Of a DNA stretch of 64,000 nt, positions 22,076 through 33,736 are shown piece after piece. Position 1 is the first letter of the stretch. The number at the start of each line of letters is the position of its first letter. The DNA is from Harmonia axyridis (taxonomy: Eukaryota; Arthropoda; Insecta; Coleoptera; Coccinellidae), in contig NC_059502.1 in assembly GCF_914767665.1 (NCBI RefSeq), positions 40,039,812 to 40,103,811 of the forward strand. Reading direction: 5' to 3'. The notes beneath the pieces were generated by a model. That model was not told the origin of the DNA, did no database searches, and saw nothing but the letters and a program-made list of their open reading frames with translations. Position numbers and translations under genes: made by a program.

Positions 22076-23790
22076 TTAAAAGAGATTAAAATTCAAACTA
22101 CTGGACAGGAACTCTTGGACACTCCAGAACGCATGCTGCCGCAAAAATTCACCAACAGTTTGCTTATACTTTTTGAGACTGAGCCTTTTCACCTCTTCAG
22201 GTATCTCATTAAAAAGTTTATGTGAAATGAAATTAGGTGCATTCTTGGATTTTTCTAATCGCATATACTTAGATTTAATGTTGTTTCTATATCGTGTGTA
22301 ATAATCATGGGTATCACCAAACTTCGGAAGATCCCTGTTATTATTATATGCATAAACAAGACATTCATAAATATAGATAGAGGGAAATGTCAGGATTTTA
22401 AGTTTTTTGAAGGCGTCTACGCAATCATCCCTGTAGTTTAATCCAGCAACTATTCTAACTGCTCTTCTTTGTAATCTGAAAATACCCTCCCTACTAGAAC
22501 AGTTACCCCAGATCAGTACACAGTATCTCAGATGTGACTCGACCAGACTATGATAAGCAACCTTGATAACATCCTTTGACACAATGTTGGCCAAGTTACG
22601 GAGCAGGAAGGTATTTTTTATTATTTTGGATGCTATTTCATTGGCATGGGAGATCCAGGTGAGACTTGGATCTAGGTAAACTCCCAGAAACCTGACCGAT
22701 TCACTGGTAGTATGATTTGAAATCCCTCTCAAATTGAACAACATAGTTTCTGTCTTTTCTGCATTGCAAACTAGCATATTTGATACGAACCATTCCTTGG
22801 CTCTCAGCTCTGCCACTCTCGCAAGCTGTTCAACCCCATGCAGTTCTCGATGCCCCACTGTAATTCCAGAGTCGTCAGCCCACAGTAGGTGTTCATACAT
22901 AGCCATGAAGTAGGAGAAATCATTCATAAAAATTATGAATAATAGGGGTCCTAATATGGAACCTTGTGGTACCCCAAGACTTAACAGACCCTCTGCAGAC
23001 CATGTACCATTGCAAAAGACCTTCTGCTTCCTGTCTGTGAAATATGAAATAATTAGTCTAAGACTAATCTCATCGAACCCATACTTTGCCAGCTTGTCTA
23101 GAAGAGCCAGCGGGGAAACACAGTCGAAAGCTCGACTCAGATCTAAAAATATTGATAGTGAAAGCAAGCCCTTCTCAAAACAGTCAAGCGTATATTCAAC
23201 AAAACGTAATATTGCATCACATGTTCTCGATTTCTTTCTAAATCCGAATTGATTTTTGTATAAGAGATTTTCACTCTCAAAATGGTTCATTACCTGATTA
23301 TGGATTATTTTCTCGAAGACTTTTGAGAAAATTGGGAGTAGCGAAATCGGTCGATAGTTTTTTTTGTCATTCTTATCACCTTTTTTGTGTATAGGGATTA
23401 CTTTTGCCACCTTCAAACAATCTGGAAAAACTCCCTCCTCAATGCAACGGTTCACCATTCTAGTGAGGGGCCTCACTAAATGATTTATATTCCTTTTCAG
23501 GAGTGATATTGATAAACCGTTGTAGTCCCTCGATTTACTACCCTTTAGGGAACATATTGCATCTCTTACATTATTGAAAGACACTTCCTGAAATCGAAAA
23601 CCATTTTTATATTGATAGTTTGTATCTGTAAAATTCTTAGGTTCAGTAATTCCCGTTTTTGGCAAATTATCTACAAGTTCATGGGGTAAGGAAATAAAAT
23701 AAGAATTAAAATCCTGGGAGCTTATAGGGATAGATGGAATTGCCTCAGGATGTCTCTTCCTGTTTATTATTTTCCACATGTTTTTGCCAT
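22076..23790 (-). pseudogene. LINE C ORF2, reverse transcriptase part
   Basis: 567 open codons. Motifs in order: KVAKVIPIHKKGDKNDKKNY, LSLSIFLDLSRAFDCVSPLA, NGTWSAEGLLSLGVPQGSIL, the catalytic box in YEHLLWADDSG (WADD instead of the usual [FY]ADD), thumb FLGVYLDPSLTW, and a C-terminal RRAVRIVAGLNYRDDC. It is separated from the endonuclease part by one frameshift near 23,790: the endonuclease frame runs on into NKWQKHVENN while the RT frame reads GKNMWKIIN. Together ~940 codons, full ORF2 length. Only this shift prevents an intact protein. Confidence 0.85.
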
Positions 23791-24887
23791 TTATTTGATT
23801 TCAATATGAAATTATCATTTGCTGACATTCGAGCCATGCGCAAAGCTTTTCTGTACTCACTACGTACTTTATTCCGCACCATCTTTATGTCATCAGTTCT
23901 AAAGTGATTATACATGTCATTGTAAAGTCTCACTTTCTCCCTCATCGCTACCATGTTACCAGAGAACCATTTTACCCCGGAGTCGCTTGTTCTGGTTTTA
24001 ATATCAACCTCTGGAAAAGATTCGAGGAAAATTTCTATGAACCGATTGTGAAAAGCGTCAAAACAATCATTGGGTGACAATGAATCATCATATATAAAAG
24101 ACCAATCTTGTTCGCTCAATATATTGTGCATCATACAAAAGCCTACCTGAGTTAAGAGTCTGTATCTGTTTTTGGTAATATAGTTAGTCAGTGCTAAGGG
24201 TCTTGGGATATTAATGCACTGTGCCTTGTGATCAGAAAACTCTACTGTCAAAATTTTGGGAAAAAAACTGCTCGATCCCGAATACCTTACAAAAATGTTA
24301 TCAATGCAGTTATTGTTCCTCGTTGGCTCATATATTGTTTGCTTCAAACCGTACGATTGAAAGACCTCCAACAGTACTTCTGCGTTCCTGTCCAGTACAT
24401 TATTGCTATTTATATTAAAACACACATTAAAATCACCTGCAATAGCAAGATCATCATTAATATTTACAAAATTCAAAACATTTTCAATTATATTCATAAA
24501 ATTATTAAAATTACCTACAGGTGAACGATAAACTGATATCAGGGTTAACCCCTGTTTCTTTATAGCAGCTACTTCACAATCAACTTCTACTGATAACTCC
24601 ACTATTTTTCCCAGGACTTCGTATTCATGGTTTCTACTTAAAATCATCGTACCTCCACGTTTATTTCTTGTTCTTGAGAAATTGCAAGCTACGTGCCAAC
24701 CACTTGAGCAGTATGTGTCTGCAACCCCCAATGGCAGCCAGTGCTCTGTCACACAGATCGCATCACACATATTATTTTCCATGAGAAACAGGTCCCATTC
24801 ATTTACCTTATGGGGACTCAGTCCCTGAATATTCAAATGTAAAACTTGGAAGGTGTGTGTATCATCTTTAGTTTTATTGTTGGTCAT
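23745..24887 (-). CDS. LINE C ORF2, APE-type endonuclease part
   Basis: 380 codons from ATG at 24,887. Endonuclease motifs: LHLNIQGLSPHKVNEW, VTEHWLPLG, SVYRSPVGNFNNF, IAGDFNVCFN, FSDHKAQC. These supply the metal-binding and catalytic residues of the APE fold that nicks target DNA. The ATG overlaps the ORF1 stop codon (ATGA on the minus strand, 24,887-24,884), a layout that suggests termination-reinitiation coupling. The frame ends after the shift into the RT region. Confidence 0.85.
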   Translation of the reverse strand: MTNNKTKDDTHTFQVLHLNIQGLSPHKVNEWDLFLMENNMCDAICVTEHWLPLGVADTYCSSGWHVACNFSRTRNKRGGTMILSRNHEYEVLGKIVELSVEVDCEVAAIKKQGLTLISVYRSPVGNFNNFMNIIENVLNFVNINDDLAIAGDFNVCFNINSNNVLDRNAEVLLEVFQSYGLKQTIYEPTRNNNCIDNIFVRYSGSSSFFPKILTVEFSDHKAQCINIPRPLALTNYITKNRYRLLTQVGFCMMHNILSEQDWSFIYDDSLSPNDCFDAFHNRFIEIFLESFPEVDIKTRTSDSGVKWFSGNMVAMREKVRLYNDMYNHFRTDDIKMVRNKVRSEYRKALRMARMSANDNFILKSNKWQKHVENNKQEETS

Positions 24888-26047
24888 GTTTGTTCCTTTC
24901 GTGTGGTTTTCCTGTGGAAAAACATCGACACATAAGCATCACTCGGCCAGATATCACATGATTTGGCTTTTTCTAGATTTTCTGCATTAATGGAGACTTT
25001 ATAGGAATGATAGTATTCAGGATGTTTAGATTGTAACTGGGTACATACAGCCTCCTCAAAATTCTGCTTCACCATGCTTATGAAATCCAATGATGTTGTT
25101 TGTGTATTGATCCTTGAAACAAAAAGAGATACTTTTTTAGGAATAGCCTTTATATTGCTATCTGTTGCCTTTCCCATAATGGACCATTTATTATTTTTAT
25201 TCTTTGATGTCTTCGAATTGACAACAGGTTTGTTTGTTTGTATTTGTTGATTCACGACTTTCTTTGACATCTGTCTAAGTTTGACGGCAGTATTTCCTTG
25301 TTTATTTGTTGACGTTGATTCATTTGAACTACCAAACTTCATATTTTTAGTTTTTATTCTATCTTCAGATAAAGAGACGGAAATTTCGCTGCTATCCTTG
25401 TTCATTTCTTGATTCACCTGTTTGGCTGAATGCACAGATTCATCTGAATTTTTTACATTTCCACACACAAGAGACGGTAACAATGACTTCTGCACAGATT
25501 TATGAGAGTCGGTAGGAGATCTCGTAGATGGCACCATACTAGGTGAATTTTCACCAGAAAAATTTCCTTGATTTTCTCCGATTTTTTCTAAGACATGATT
25601 ATAATTCTTCAGTATTTTTATCTTATCCTGTAGTTCCTCAATCAGTTTGTCCTTACTTTCAATAATTATGTTCAGATATTGATATTCCATATTATTTTTG
25701 ATTTCGTCATTTTGCAATGGGGTTTTACGAATATTGTTCAGCCCAACTGTTTCATCTACTTCAGTTAAACTTTCAATCTGGGAGACGGAATTCTCAAAAC
25801 ACACTTCGTTAAGATTAATAAGACGAGACCGCAAACTTTGGATTTCCAATTCTGCTTGACACAGTTTTGAGGTTATGTCATCACAGCAAACCAAACTTCC
25901 ATCCTGGTCTACAAAAATTCCACAAATTTTCAGTACACAACTGAAATGATATGTACTATTACAATTGTTGCATGTTATGAAGGTTTTCACTTCTTTCACA
26001 CACTTCTTACAGAAAGTTTCTGCACTATTATTAATACGTGGTGCCAT
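24884..26047 (-). CDS. LINE C ORF1: zinc-finger (PHD-like) coiled-coil protein
   Basis: 387 codons from ATG at 26,047 (MAPRINNSAETFCKKCVKEV). An N-terminal PHD-like finger with pattern C-x2-C, C-x2-C, H-x2-C, C-C (TCNNCNSTYHFSC) is followed by a coiled-coil-prone stretch, a Ser/Thr-rich middle (SGENSPSMVPSTRSPTDSHK) and a C-terminal domain ending in RKTTRKEQT. A PHD-like finger in ORF1 is known from insect CR1-group LINEs. The longer open frame to 26,182 only adds a translated (AT)n tract, so 26,047 is chosen. Likely RNA-binding or chaperone role. Confidence 0.8.
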   Translation of the reverse strand: MAPRINNSAETFCKKCVKEVKTFITCNNCNSTYHFSCVLKICGIFVDQDGSLVCCDDITSKLCQAELEIQSLRSRLINLNEVCFENSVSQIESLTEVDETVGLNNIRKTPLQNDEIKNNMEYQYLNIIIESKDKLIEELQDKIKILKNYNHVLEKIGENQGNFSGENSPSMVPSTRSPTDSHKSVQKSLLPSLVCGNVKNSDESVHSAKQVNQEMNKDSSEISVSLSEDRIKTKNMKFGSSNESTSTNKQGNTAVKLRQMSKKVVNQQIQTNKPVVNSKTSKNKNNKWSIMGKATDSNIKAIPKKVSLFVSRINTQTTSLDFISMVKQNFEEAVCTQLQSKHPEYYHSYKVSINAENLEKAKSCDIWPSDAYVSMFFHRKTTRKEQT

Positions 26048-26070
26048 GTTGAGCGACGAATGACGAATGA

Positions 26071-26074
<4 letters not shown>

Positions 26075-26162
<88 letters not shown>
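26075..26162. repeat. (AT)n microsatellite at LINE C 5' border
   Basis: About 44 AT repeats between the RTE fragment (GKMK) and LINE C. The RTE target probably held a short TATATT word that expanded. Confidence 0.95.
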
Positions 26163-26164
<2 letters not shown>

Positions 26165-26258
26165 CATCTTTCCAAAAGCCATCCAAGTTAGCCTGATTCT
26201 TCTTTTTATCTCTGCTGTTTGATTTTCTTTGCCGATTCTTATTGAGTGTCCTAAGTAT
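26165..26258 (-). pseudogene. RTE LINE RT fragment (middle)
   Basis: Minus strand: GHSIRIGKENQTAEIKRRI then RLTWMAFGKMK. It continues the RTE frame from 34,416-34,640 (EEYIYLGH) and is itself continued at 21,471. The word GTGTCCTAAGTAT (26,246-26,258) recurs at 34,416-34,428: a 13-base target duplication around the R1-like tail plus BEL A. Confidence 0.75.
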
Positions 26259-26264
26259 TATTAT

Positions 26265-26655
26265 TGTTGCATTTTCCCTATATTTGAACCAATAAAATGA
26301 TGTTATAATAATCTTACCAATATAAACTGCTCTCTTGCTTCCACACAGCACCGCACTGTATAAGGATGTAAGGGAACAGGGTATAAGGATTGAAATGGAA
26401 CAAAATGGGACTTATACAATGCAAACTGACCTTCTAATGAACTGTAATCCTAATATATTTGAAATGTCCGTTAATTAAACCAAAACCGTTATATTAAACA
26501 CCGAAAACTTTATACTAACAACCTTTAACTTTTCTTTCCGACCGCCGATGAACCGATACATCTTAATTCTATCTAACAAAACATACGTCTCGATTTCCCA
26601 GAATGCGCGACGTTGCCAAAACTAAAATCATAATAACTTAAAAAGGGCTAAAACA
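26265..26655 (-). repeat. BEL A 3' LTR
   Basis: 391 bp, TG...CA termini, the same length as and visually identical to 33,737-34,127. The polypurine tract lies just inside at ~26,658-26,670 (complement). Confidence 0.92.
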
Positions 26656-26843
26656 TACCCCCCGCCCTGAAAACTCAATTTCAGTCACTTTGAAATCAAA
26701 TACCTTTCATAAATGAACTTGTCAAAATCATCCCCTTCTAGAAAAAAAATTCACCAAAAAAAAGAAACAAAAACTAACCTACAAAAAAATATATATAGTA
26801 GTCAACTCTTCTGACTACTGGGTCGGTAAAGGACATACCTTTA

Positions 26844-27932
26844 CTATAGTGTATAGGTACCTTTACTCGTTTTCATCGTTACATTACGGACTATACCATC
26901 TTTTCCGGGATGGACCGCTGTGACCAACGCCAATGGCCAATGCAGTGGTGGCGAATTTTCACACTTTAATATGACTACCGCGCCAACTTCTATATTTGAG
27001 CATTTCAAATGCCATTTCTCCCGAGTTTGTAAAGTCGTTAAATACTCTAATTTCCAGCGTTTCCAGAAATCCTGAACCATCCGGTCAATCAGTTGAAAAC
27101 GATCAAGTCTATTCAACTTGATATCCGACAAATCATGCGTTGGAATACATTTTAATGGTGACATTGTCAAAAAATGTGAAGGTGTTAATGCTTCTGGTGC
27201 ACTTGAATCTGATGACAGACGACAAAGAGGACGTGAATTCAATAAAGCTTCCACCTGCGTAAGAAGAGTGCTGAACTCTTCAAAAGTTAGAATTTGAGTA
27301 CCTATTACCTTATAAATCAGATTCTTAGCCGATTTAACATTGCTCTCCCACAAACCGCCCATGTGGGGTGCACCGGCCGTATTAAATTTCCACTCAATAC
27401 CATTCAAAGCTAATTCATTTTGAAAAGAAGTTATAAACTGATCCGAATTTATAAATTCATTAATTTCGCGAAGAACTTTTTTAGCACCCACAAAGTTAGT
27501 GCCCCTATCTGAATACAGAACATTACAAGTACCCCTTCGAGATAAAAACCGTTTGAAGGCTTGCAAAAAATGATCCGTAGATAATGAACTGACGAGTTCC
27601 AAATGAACTGCTTTCACGCTCATACATATAAACAAACAAACATATCCCTTATACACTTGCGTTTTTCTATTTTTACCGAGTGATATTTCGAACGGTCCAA
27701 AGTAATCTACCCCCGTTTGAGAAAACACTTTTGTAGGATTCACTCTTGAAGCAGGCAAATTCGCCATCAGAGGATAATTATTTCTGGGCTTTAACCTAAA
27801 ACAATGATTACAGGCATGTATTTGCTGTCGTATAACATTACGACCACCCACTATCCAATATTTTTGTCTCAACAACGCTTCTAAAAGAAATGAACCTGTA
27901 TGGAGATTTATTTTATGATAGTATTGAATTAA
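26844..27932 (-). CDS. BEL A integrase (C-terminal part of pol)
   Basis: Continuation of the 29,353-33,403 frame after the piggyBac insertion. It begins IQYYHKINLHTGSFL with the zinc-binding H2C2 region (HACNHCFRLKPR), then the catalytic core with VDYFGPFEISL, YSDRGTNFVGAKK and the region around MGGLWESNVKSAKN. The DUF5641-type C-terminal domain ends at 26,844 (VGAVVILK, PGKDGIVRNV). The frame is uninterrupted for ~360 codons. About 16 codons upstream of 27,932 in the same open frame are piggyBac sequence, not integrase. Role: insertion of the cDNA copy. Confidence 0.88.
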   Translation of the reverse strand, partial: LIQYYHKINLHTGSFLLEALLRQKYWIVGGRNVIRQQIHACNHCFRLKPRNNYPLMANLPASRVNPTKVFSQTGVDYFGPFEISLGKNRKTQVYKGYVCLFICMSVKAVHLELVSSLSTDHFLQAFKRFLSRRGTCNVLYSDRGTNFVGAKKVLREINEFINSDQFITSFQNELALNGIEWKFNTAGAPHMGGLWESNVKSAKNLIYKVIGTQILTFEEFSTLLTQVEALLNSRPLCRLSSDSSAPEALTPSHFLTMSPLKCIPTHDLSDIKLNRLDRFQLIDRMVQDFWKRWKLEYLTTLQTREKWHLKCSNIEVGAVVILKCENSPPLHWPLALVTAVHPGKDGIVRNVTMKTSKGTYTL

Positions 27933-29352
27933 CCCATTATAGCCCTGTGGCAACAAAAGTGGCCACTGCACATTCTGCTCCATACAATGCGCATGCGCGT
28001 ATTTGTACAGGTTCCATTAGCCAGTTTTGAAAATATGATATCTCCTGCCTCATATAGCACAGCAGTCAATCAGATATTGTCATACAGTGAGTTTGCATAT
28101 AAGGTTTTATTCAGGGTTATTGACGTATTTTATTCACAATAATGGCAGTCGATGAGCGATTGTGATTATTCTGATTGATTGATGTATTTATGTTTGTATT
28201 TTCGTATCAGTTTCGTTCAATATGAATATAGCAACATATTTCAATAACGCAACAATAGTTTCGTGCAGTGTTTTGTTTTTGGCATACGTGCAAAATTTGA
28301 TGGCAACTAAAGTTGCCAAGGGGAACATATGACATCAATTTCGGAAATATTTACATTTCTCAATGCAATATTTCGACAGGTATGTACTGGGTTACTTCTT
28401 CAGGAATCACTTGGTCTTCTCGAGAACGATGAGGATATATCACCTACTACTATAGCCATATGTCCTCCAGTTGAGCTTCCTGGTGCAGTGGTGCAGATAC
28501 AGATGAGGACTCTGATTTGTCAGATGAAGAGGTAGTTGGAGATATTGAACACTTTTCTGTCCGTTATTACCCTCTCTGGTGGAAATGCGGGGTTTAGAAT
28601 ACAATGATGATCTCAGCAATCAGGTCAACCAAGATGAGGGCCATACACCTAGGACTTCTTCGCAGAAGGGAGTTCAAAGCACCAAACGCAAGCTGTCGCC
28701 AACTCGTACTTGGAAGCCGATGATCAATGAGTTATCTTCAAGTTTACCTGAACCTGAATGTGAATATCGACCAATTCGTGGTTAACCGATCAGATTTGAC
28801 ATCAACTTGTGGGTAGCTGCGGAGCTGTGGGTACTTTCATCATGTCTTGACCAAGGGGACAATGTAGTCATTGGAGTTATTGAACACATGAAATTGTCAA
28901 TCTTTGACTTTGACAATCTATTCACGTTAGTCAATTTGTAGGAAGAATTTAGTTCCCGAGGACTTGGTGGTACTCGGTTCTAAATACCGCCCTTGTAAAA
29001 TATATGGCAGGTGTATAATTTATTTATGCTAAAAGTGCGAGGTTCCTGTCCACCTTGATGAGTGCTTCAAGGTTTTCATTGCGTGAAATAATATTTTTCA
29101 ATAAAATATAATATGAAATACTAAGCTGTTGAATAACAATATAGAAATATTTATGATATCCTAGTTTTATTGGACTTGGACTGATGTATATATGAATCAT
29201 CCCAGTGGCAACTAAAGTTGCCACTCCAAAGTTACCCTACTGCATGTTTGTTCATTATTTTTATGAGGAAATATAATTTTTTAAGTCTTATCGATTCATT
29301 ATATCAAATTTCAGACAAAAATCCCCATTTGGGAATTATGGGCTTTAATGGG
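27933..29352 (+). mobile_element. piggyBac-type element, internally deleted
   Basis: Ends CCCATTATAGCCC at 27,933 and GGGCTTTAATGGG at 29,352 are inverted and flanked by TTAA on both sides (27,929-27,932 and 29,353-29,356), the exact piggyBac signature. Subterminal inverted words (gtggcaacaaaagtggccac; agtggcaactaaagttgcca) lie inside. Removal restores the BEL A frame between protease/RT/RNase H and integrase (VKL to IQYYHK). 1,420 bp, so shorter than an autonomous element. Confidence 0.88.
28429..29005 (+). pseudogene. piggyBac transposase remnant
   Basis: Plus strand: an acidic N-terminal stretch DTDEDSDLSDEEVVGD typical of piggyBac proteins, then a basic segment KRKLSPTRTWK. After a break comes WVAAELWVLSSCLDQGDNVV, then SIFDFDNLFTLVNL and SSRGLGGTRF, which resembles the catalytic region around DNFFTS/TGT of piggyBac transposases. 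Stops and shifts separate the pieces, and most of the DDE domain is deleted. Confidence 0.6.
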
Positions 29353-32300
29353 TTAATTTTACCGTAAAAGGATCTTTGCCTGGAAGTAGAATAGGGTGTT
29401 GGCTAGTAAACTTGAGTGAAGAATTTTCTAATCGTCCCCCCACCCTGAGAACTCCATCTTGGATGAAAGGTGTCAATTTGCGTAATTTTCCATAGATCTC
29501 TTTTTCTAAATTCAATAACCTTATTTCCGATCCGAATGCTTTATTCTGAACAATTTTTATCAATACGATCTCCGCTTTTTTCAAATCATCTGCTATAATA
29601 AATTTTCTCTTGGGAATCTTCTTCAAAAATCTAAGTACCCAAACCGTAATCCGCAAAACAGAAATCCACGACGAAACTCTCGAAAACATTGTATAAAACG
29701 ACTCATTCGCTTCATTTTGAATAGATACATAACACCCAGTTTGCTCTATTTCATCTTCAGAATCTCTTAAACAAGTCTCCCTAGTGATAGGCCAATCTCT
29801 GTCTGAAGATTGTAACCAAATTGGACCGGACATCCATAAAGGATTATCAATTAATTGTGAGGGAATACAACCTCTAGACAAAATATCAGCGGGATTTGTT
29901 ACTCCGGAGATGTGAAACCATTGTGCTTTTGGACAATTTTCTTTTATTTGGCATACCCGATTCGCCACATATATGTCTTTTAGAAATACAGTATTCAACC
30001 ATTGAATAACCGTCGAAGAATCTGAAAAGGCTATTATTTTCGAGATGATAATTCGTTTTTCATACTCTTCTGTAACACGTTTTACTAATTGGGATAAAAG
30101 TACAGCCGCAGCTAATTCCAATCTAGGAATTGTAATTAATTTAGTCGGGGATACTTTAGATTTTGCACATAATAAATTGACAACGATTTTACCATCATTT
30201 CCGATTGTTCTCACGTAAACAACTGCACCGTAACCATCTTTACTCGCATCTGCAAAAGCAATCAACATAATCGGAGATGTTGTCACAACACCAGAATGTC
30301 GTGCAAACTGAAAATGCTCAAGTATCGGCCATTCTTTTCTTAATATTGACCAACTTTTCGATATATCCTCCGTTACATCATCATCCCAACCCAAAGTCCG
30401 TTTCCACAATTGCTTTATCAAAAGTTTTAAGTGTAATAAAAACGGTGCAAGAAGTCCCAATGGATCATAACATCGAGCCACCGTGGACAATATTATACGC
30501 TTCGTACATTTTGAATCTGGAACTTGAAAGAAAAATTTTAAATAATCCGTCTCCGGGTTCCAGTACATACCCAAAATTTTTGTGTCCGTTTTAAATGTCA
30601 CCGAATTTACAAGTTGTTGATCATTAGGAATCAACTTCAATAGATCGAGAGAATTAGAAGACCACTTAACTAACTCGAATTTTCCTTCTGCGAATAATGA
30701 CACTGATTGTGAATACAAATTGAATGCTTCCTCTTCCGAAGGAATGCTGCAAACCAAATCATCTATGTAAACATCTGTCGAAACTATTTTCGTTGCTAAA
30801 GGATAACTACATCCATTTTCTTTTATCAATTGCTTTATAGTACGAAGAGCTAAATATGGACTTGATTTCACCCCAAACGCTAAACGATTAAATTCAAATA
30901 CCTGAACCGGATCATCAGGACTGAAACGCCAAAGCAATCTTTGAAACCTCCATTGATGATCAACTAATTTTATTCGATGATACATTCGTCGAATATCCGC
31001 TGTAATCGCTATTCGAAACAACCTAAAATTCAGCAATAAAGAAAATAAATCGGTTTGTAGTTTTGGACCACCATGTAAAATGTCGTTCAACGAAACATCA
31101 TTATCGGATGATGTACTAGCATCTAAAACTACACGAATTGGTGTACTCGAACTACTTTGCTTAACAATGGCATGATGAGGAATGTAATACGCAGGTTCCG
31201 AATCTTTTAAATATTCATCCTCAACCAAATGCATATTACCTAACTGAATTGCTTCTTTCATTATCTCATTATAACTCAAACGAAACTCCGGAAATTTCGC
31301 CAACCTTCTTTCTAATGAATAGAGCCGAATCAATGCCGTTGTCTTAGAATTACCCAAAGTATTCGGAGAATTCTTAAAAGGAAGCGCTACCGTGAAACGT
31401 CCCTCATAATCTCTACTAAAAGATGTAGAAAACAAATTTTCGCATATTACTTCTGCTGGGTCCGGCAAAATATTCTTTGGAACTTGTTCCATCTCCCAAA
31501 ATTTATTAACCAAGTCATTTAACCGACACTCCTCCCTTAAACTGAAGAATACACCGAACTCTCCCTTTGACTCTAACTTACGAACCTTTCCCATAATCAT
31601 ATGACCAAATACCGTTTGTACCGCCACTGGAGATCCCGATGCTGATGGTACCGAATTACCCACAATAATCGAGAAAAGATCCGCCCCCATAATGCCATCA
31701 ACTTCAGCCGGTTCGTCAAATTTTTCATCTGCCAATTGTATATTTCCAAAATTCTTTAAAACACCGCGATCAATTTTGGCTATTGGAAGTTTATCCGTAA
31801 TTTTATCTACTAAAAATGCCTCAATAGAATATTTCTTATTAAGATCATACCTAGACGAAACAATAATACTTGTAAAACCTTTAATTGAATTTGAACTGAA
31901 TCCAACCCCATGAATTGACGTTGAACATTGTGAAAACTTCAATCCTAATTTCTTACAACACCTATAAGTAAGTAAGTTAACTTGACTGCCACTATCTACT
32001 AAAAACCTAGCTTTCTTCAAACCACCCGAACCGTTCAAAACATTTACCACAACCGTCGACAATAAAACCGTATGAGTATTCCGATCACCCAAAGCAGTAG
32101 CACAAAAATTGTTATCTGTTGAAACCAACGTATTTGTATTCGAATCCGATTTCGAATTTGGATATTTTTCCAGTTCACCCTGTATACGTCCCAAATGTAA
32201 TAGGAAGTGGTGTTTTCTGGAACACTCTGAACATAATTTGTCTGAAGGACAGTCTCTCACCCCGTGATTTGGCGATAAACAATTATAGCACCAGTTGTTA

Positions 32301-33403
32301 TCCCGTACTGTAGCATATCGTTTAGATGGCGATAGTTGTTTAAATTTATCACATCTACTCAACGAATGATTTTTCCGATTACAAAAAATACATATATTCG
32401 ACCGATCCATTCCTACACAAGAATTATTTTGATGTACAAAAAAGGATTTCGAATTACGGGTTTTATAGCTATCACCTCTACTAATGGTTGATTGCTGATT
32501 TAGAGCCAAAATCTTCGATTGTTCCTTCACAAACTTAATCAAATTTTCATAGGTAGGTATTCCATTACCCCTAATAGTCATTTCAAACGATCTCACCGTA
32601 TCAGAATCAAGCTTAGAAAGGGCCTGATGCATTAAAATGAAATCCGACATATCATCTAATTTAAGCTTTTTCAAAGCCTGTACCGCACAATCAAATTTTT
32701 CCAAAAATATATTGAGACCCTTAGATGACTCACCCTGTATCGATTTGAACTCTAAAATTTGGCGTAGATAATTAGTTGCAAGAGCGCGCTTATCCTGATA
32801 TTTTTCCACAAGCGAATTCCAAATGATTTCATAATTTTCTCCAGTAGGAGCTAACGAAGAACAAATAGTCAACGCAGATCCTTTCAAACGACCTACTAAA
32901 TAATTAACTTTATCAGTATCCGTAAGTAATTTATTTTCATGTATCAAACTCTTGAATATTGAATAAAAGGTTTCCCATTCTCTAATATTTCCCGAAAATT
33001 CCGGTAATTCAATCTTCGGTAATGTAGGAAGATTACGTATCAATCCCAAACTTCCCTGAGAATCAACATTAACCGAAGAAACATCTTTCTGAATTTGTTC
33101 TCGTTCCAATTTAGCCGCTGAAACTTGAATGTGACAACACATTTCATCAATAGTTCTAAATATATTAAAGTCTGGTTCGAACTCATCATTAATTTCAAAA
33201 CTGAGCTCTGTTATATCATCTATTATTTTCAGTAGGTCATTCTTTGTTGAATTGATTGAACTGACCATTGTTAAAAATTTAGTTTTAGCTACTTCACTTG
33301 TTAATGATTTTGACAAATCCAATAAATTCTGCAGTATCGAAAATAAAGATTCTTTCTTAGCAATAAGCATCTTAATTTTCCGTTCAGTTGACGTTCCACC
33401 CAT
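29353..33403 (-). CDS. BEL A gag-pol: gag, protease, reverse transcriptase, RNase H
   Basis: About 1,350 uninterrupted codons from the ATG at 33,403 (MGGTSTERKIKML); the open frame extends to 33,622 but that part overlaps leader sequence. Order: gag helical region with PKIELPEFSGNIREWETFYS; zinc knuckles CIFCNRKNHSLSRC and CYNCLSPNHGVRDC (~32,400-32,280); protease FLVDSGSQVNLL (~31,990); RT with VVLDASTSS and catalytic box YIDD (~30,765); RNase H with IAFADASKDGYGAV (~30,260). It is cut from its integrase only by the piggyBac at 29,352. All catalytic motifs are intact, so the copy was probably competent until that insertion. Confidence 0.9.
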
Positions 33404-33736
33404 TGTGTTGAAAGTCAAGTGCGCAGAATACTCGAAAACTAACCCCGCGAGTCTAAACTGTGAATTGAATACTTTTGTGTACGCTTGGCAACAAGGCTTA
33501 CTCTGGGACTCGAATCGTATTTGATAACCGCTGAAAAAATACAAAAAACTACCGCACGTTTTTACTTCGCTCAATACCGTATGAACGAACAAAAAAAACT
33601 GAATTAATATTTCCGAATACAATTAGGAATGAAATGAAAATGAGTTCCGAAACTCTGTATACCGATTGAAACCTAAATAAATGTAACCGAAACTTGAATT
33701 AAAGTTCAAAAAACCCGTGCTCGAAGAACCAAAAAA

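Larger units (their letters stand above)
21472..26073 (-). mobile_element. CR1-like LINE C, full length, inserted in RTE copy
   Basis: Minus-strand LINE with ORF1 (PHD-like finger and coiled coil), ORF2 (endonuclease and RT), a 3' UTR rich in repeated hairpins (21,600-22,075) and a (GATA)n tail at 21,473-21,494. Its 5' side borders a long (AT)n tract at 26,075-26,162. The RTE frame ends at GKMK on one side and resumes FRNNDIP on the other, which defines it as an insertion. It is closely related to LINE D at 49.2-51.9 kb. Confidence 0.85.
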
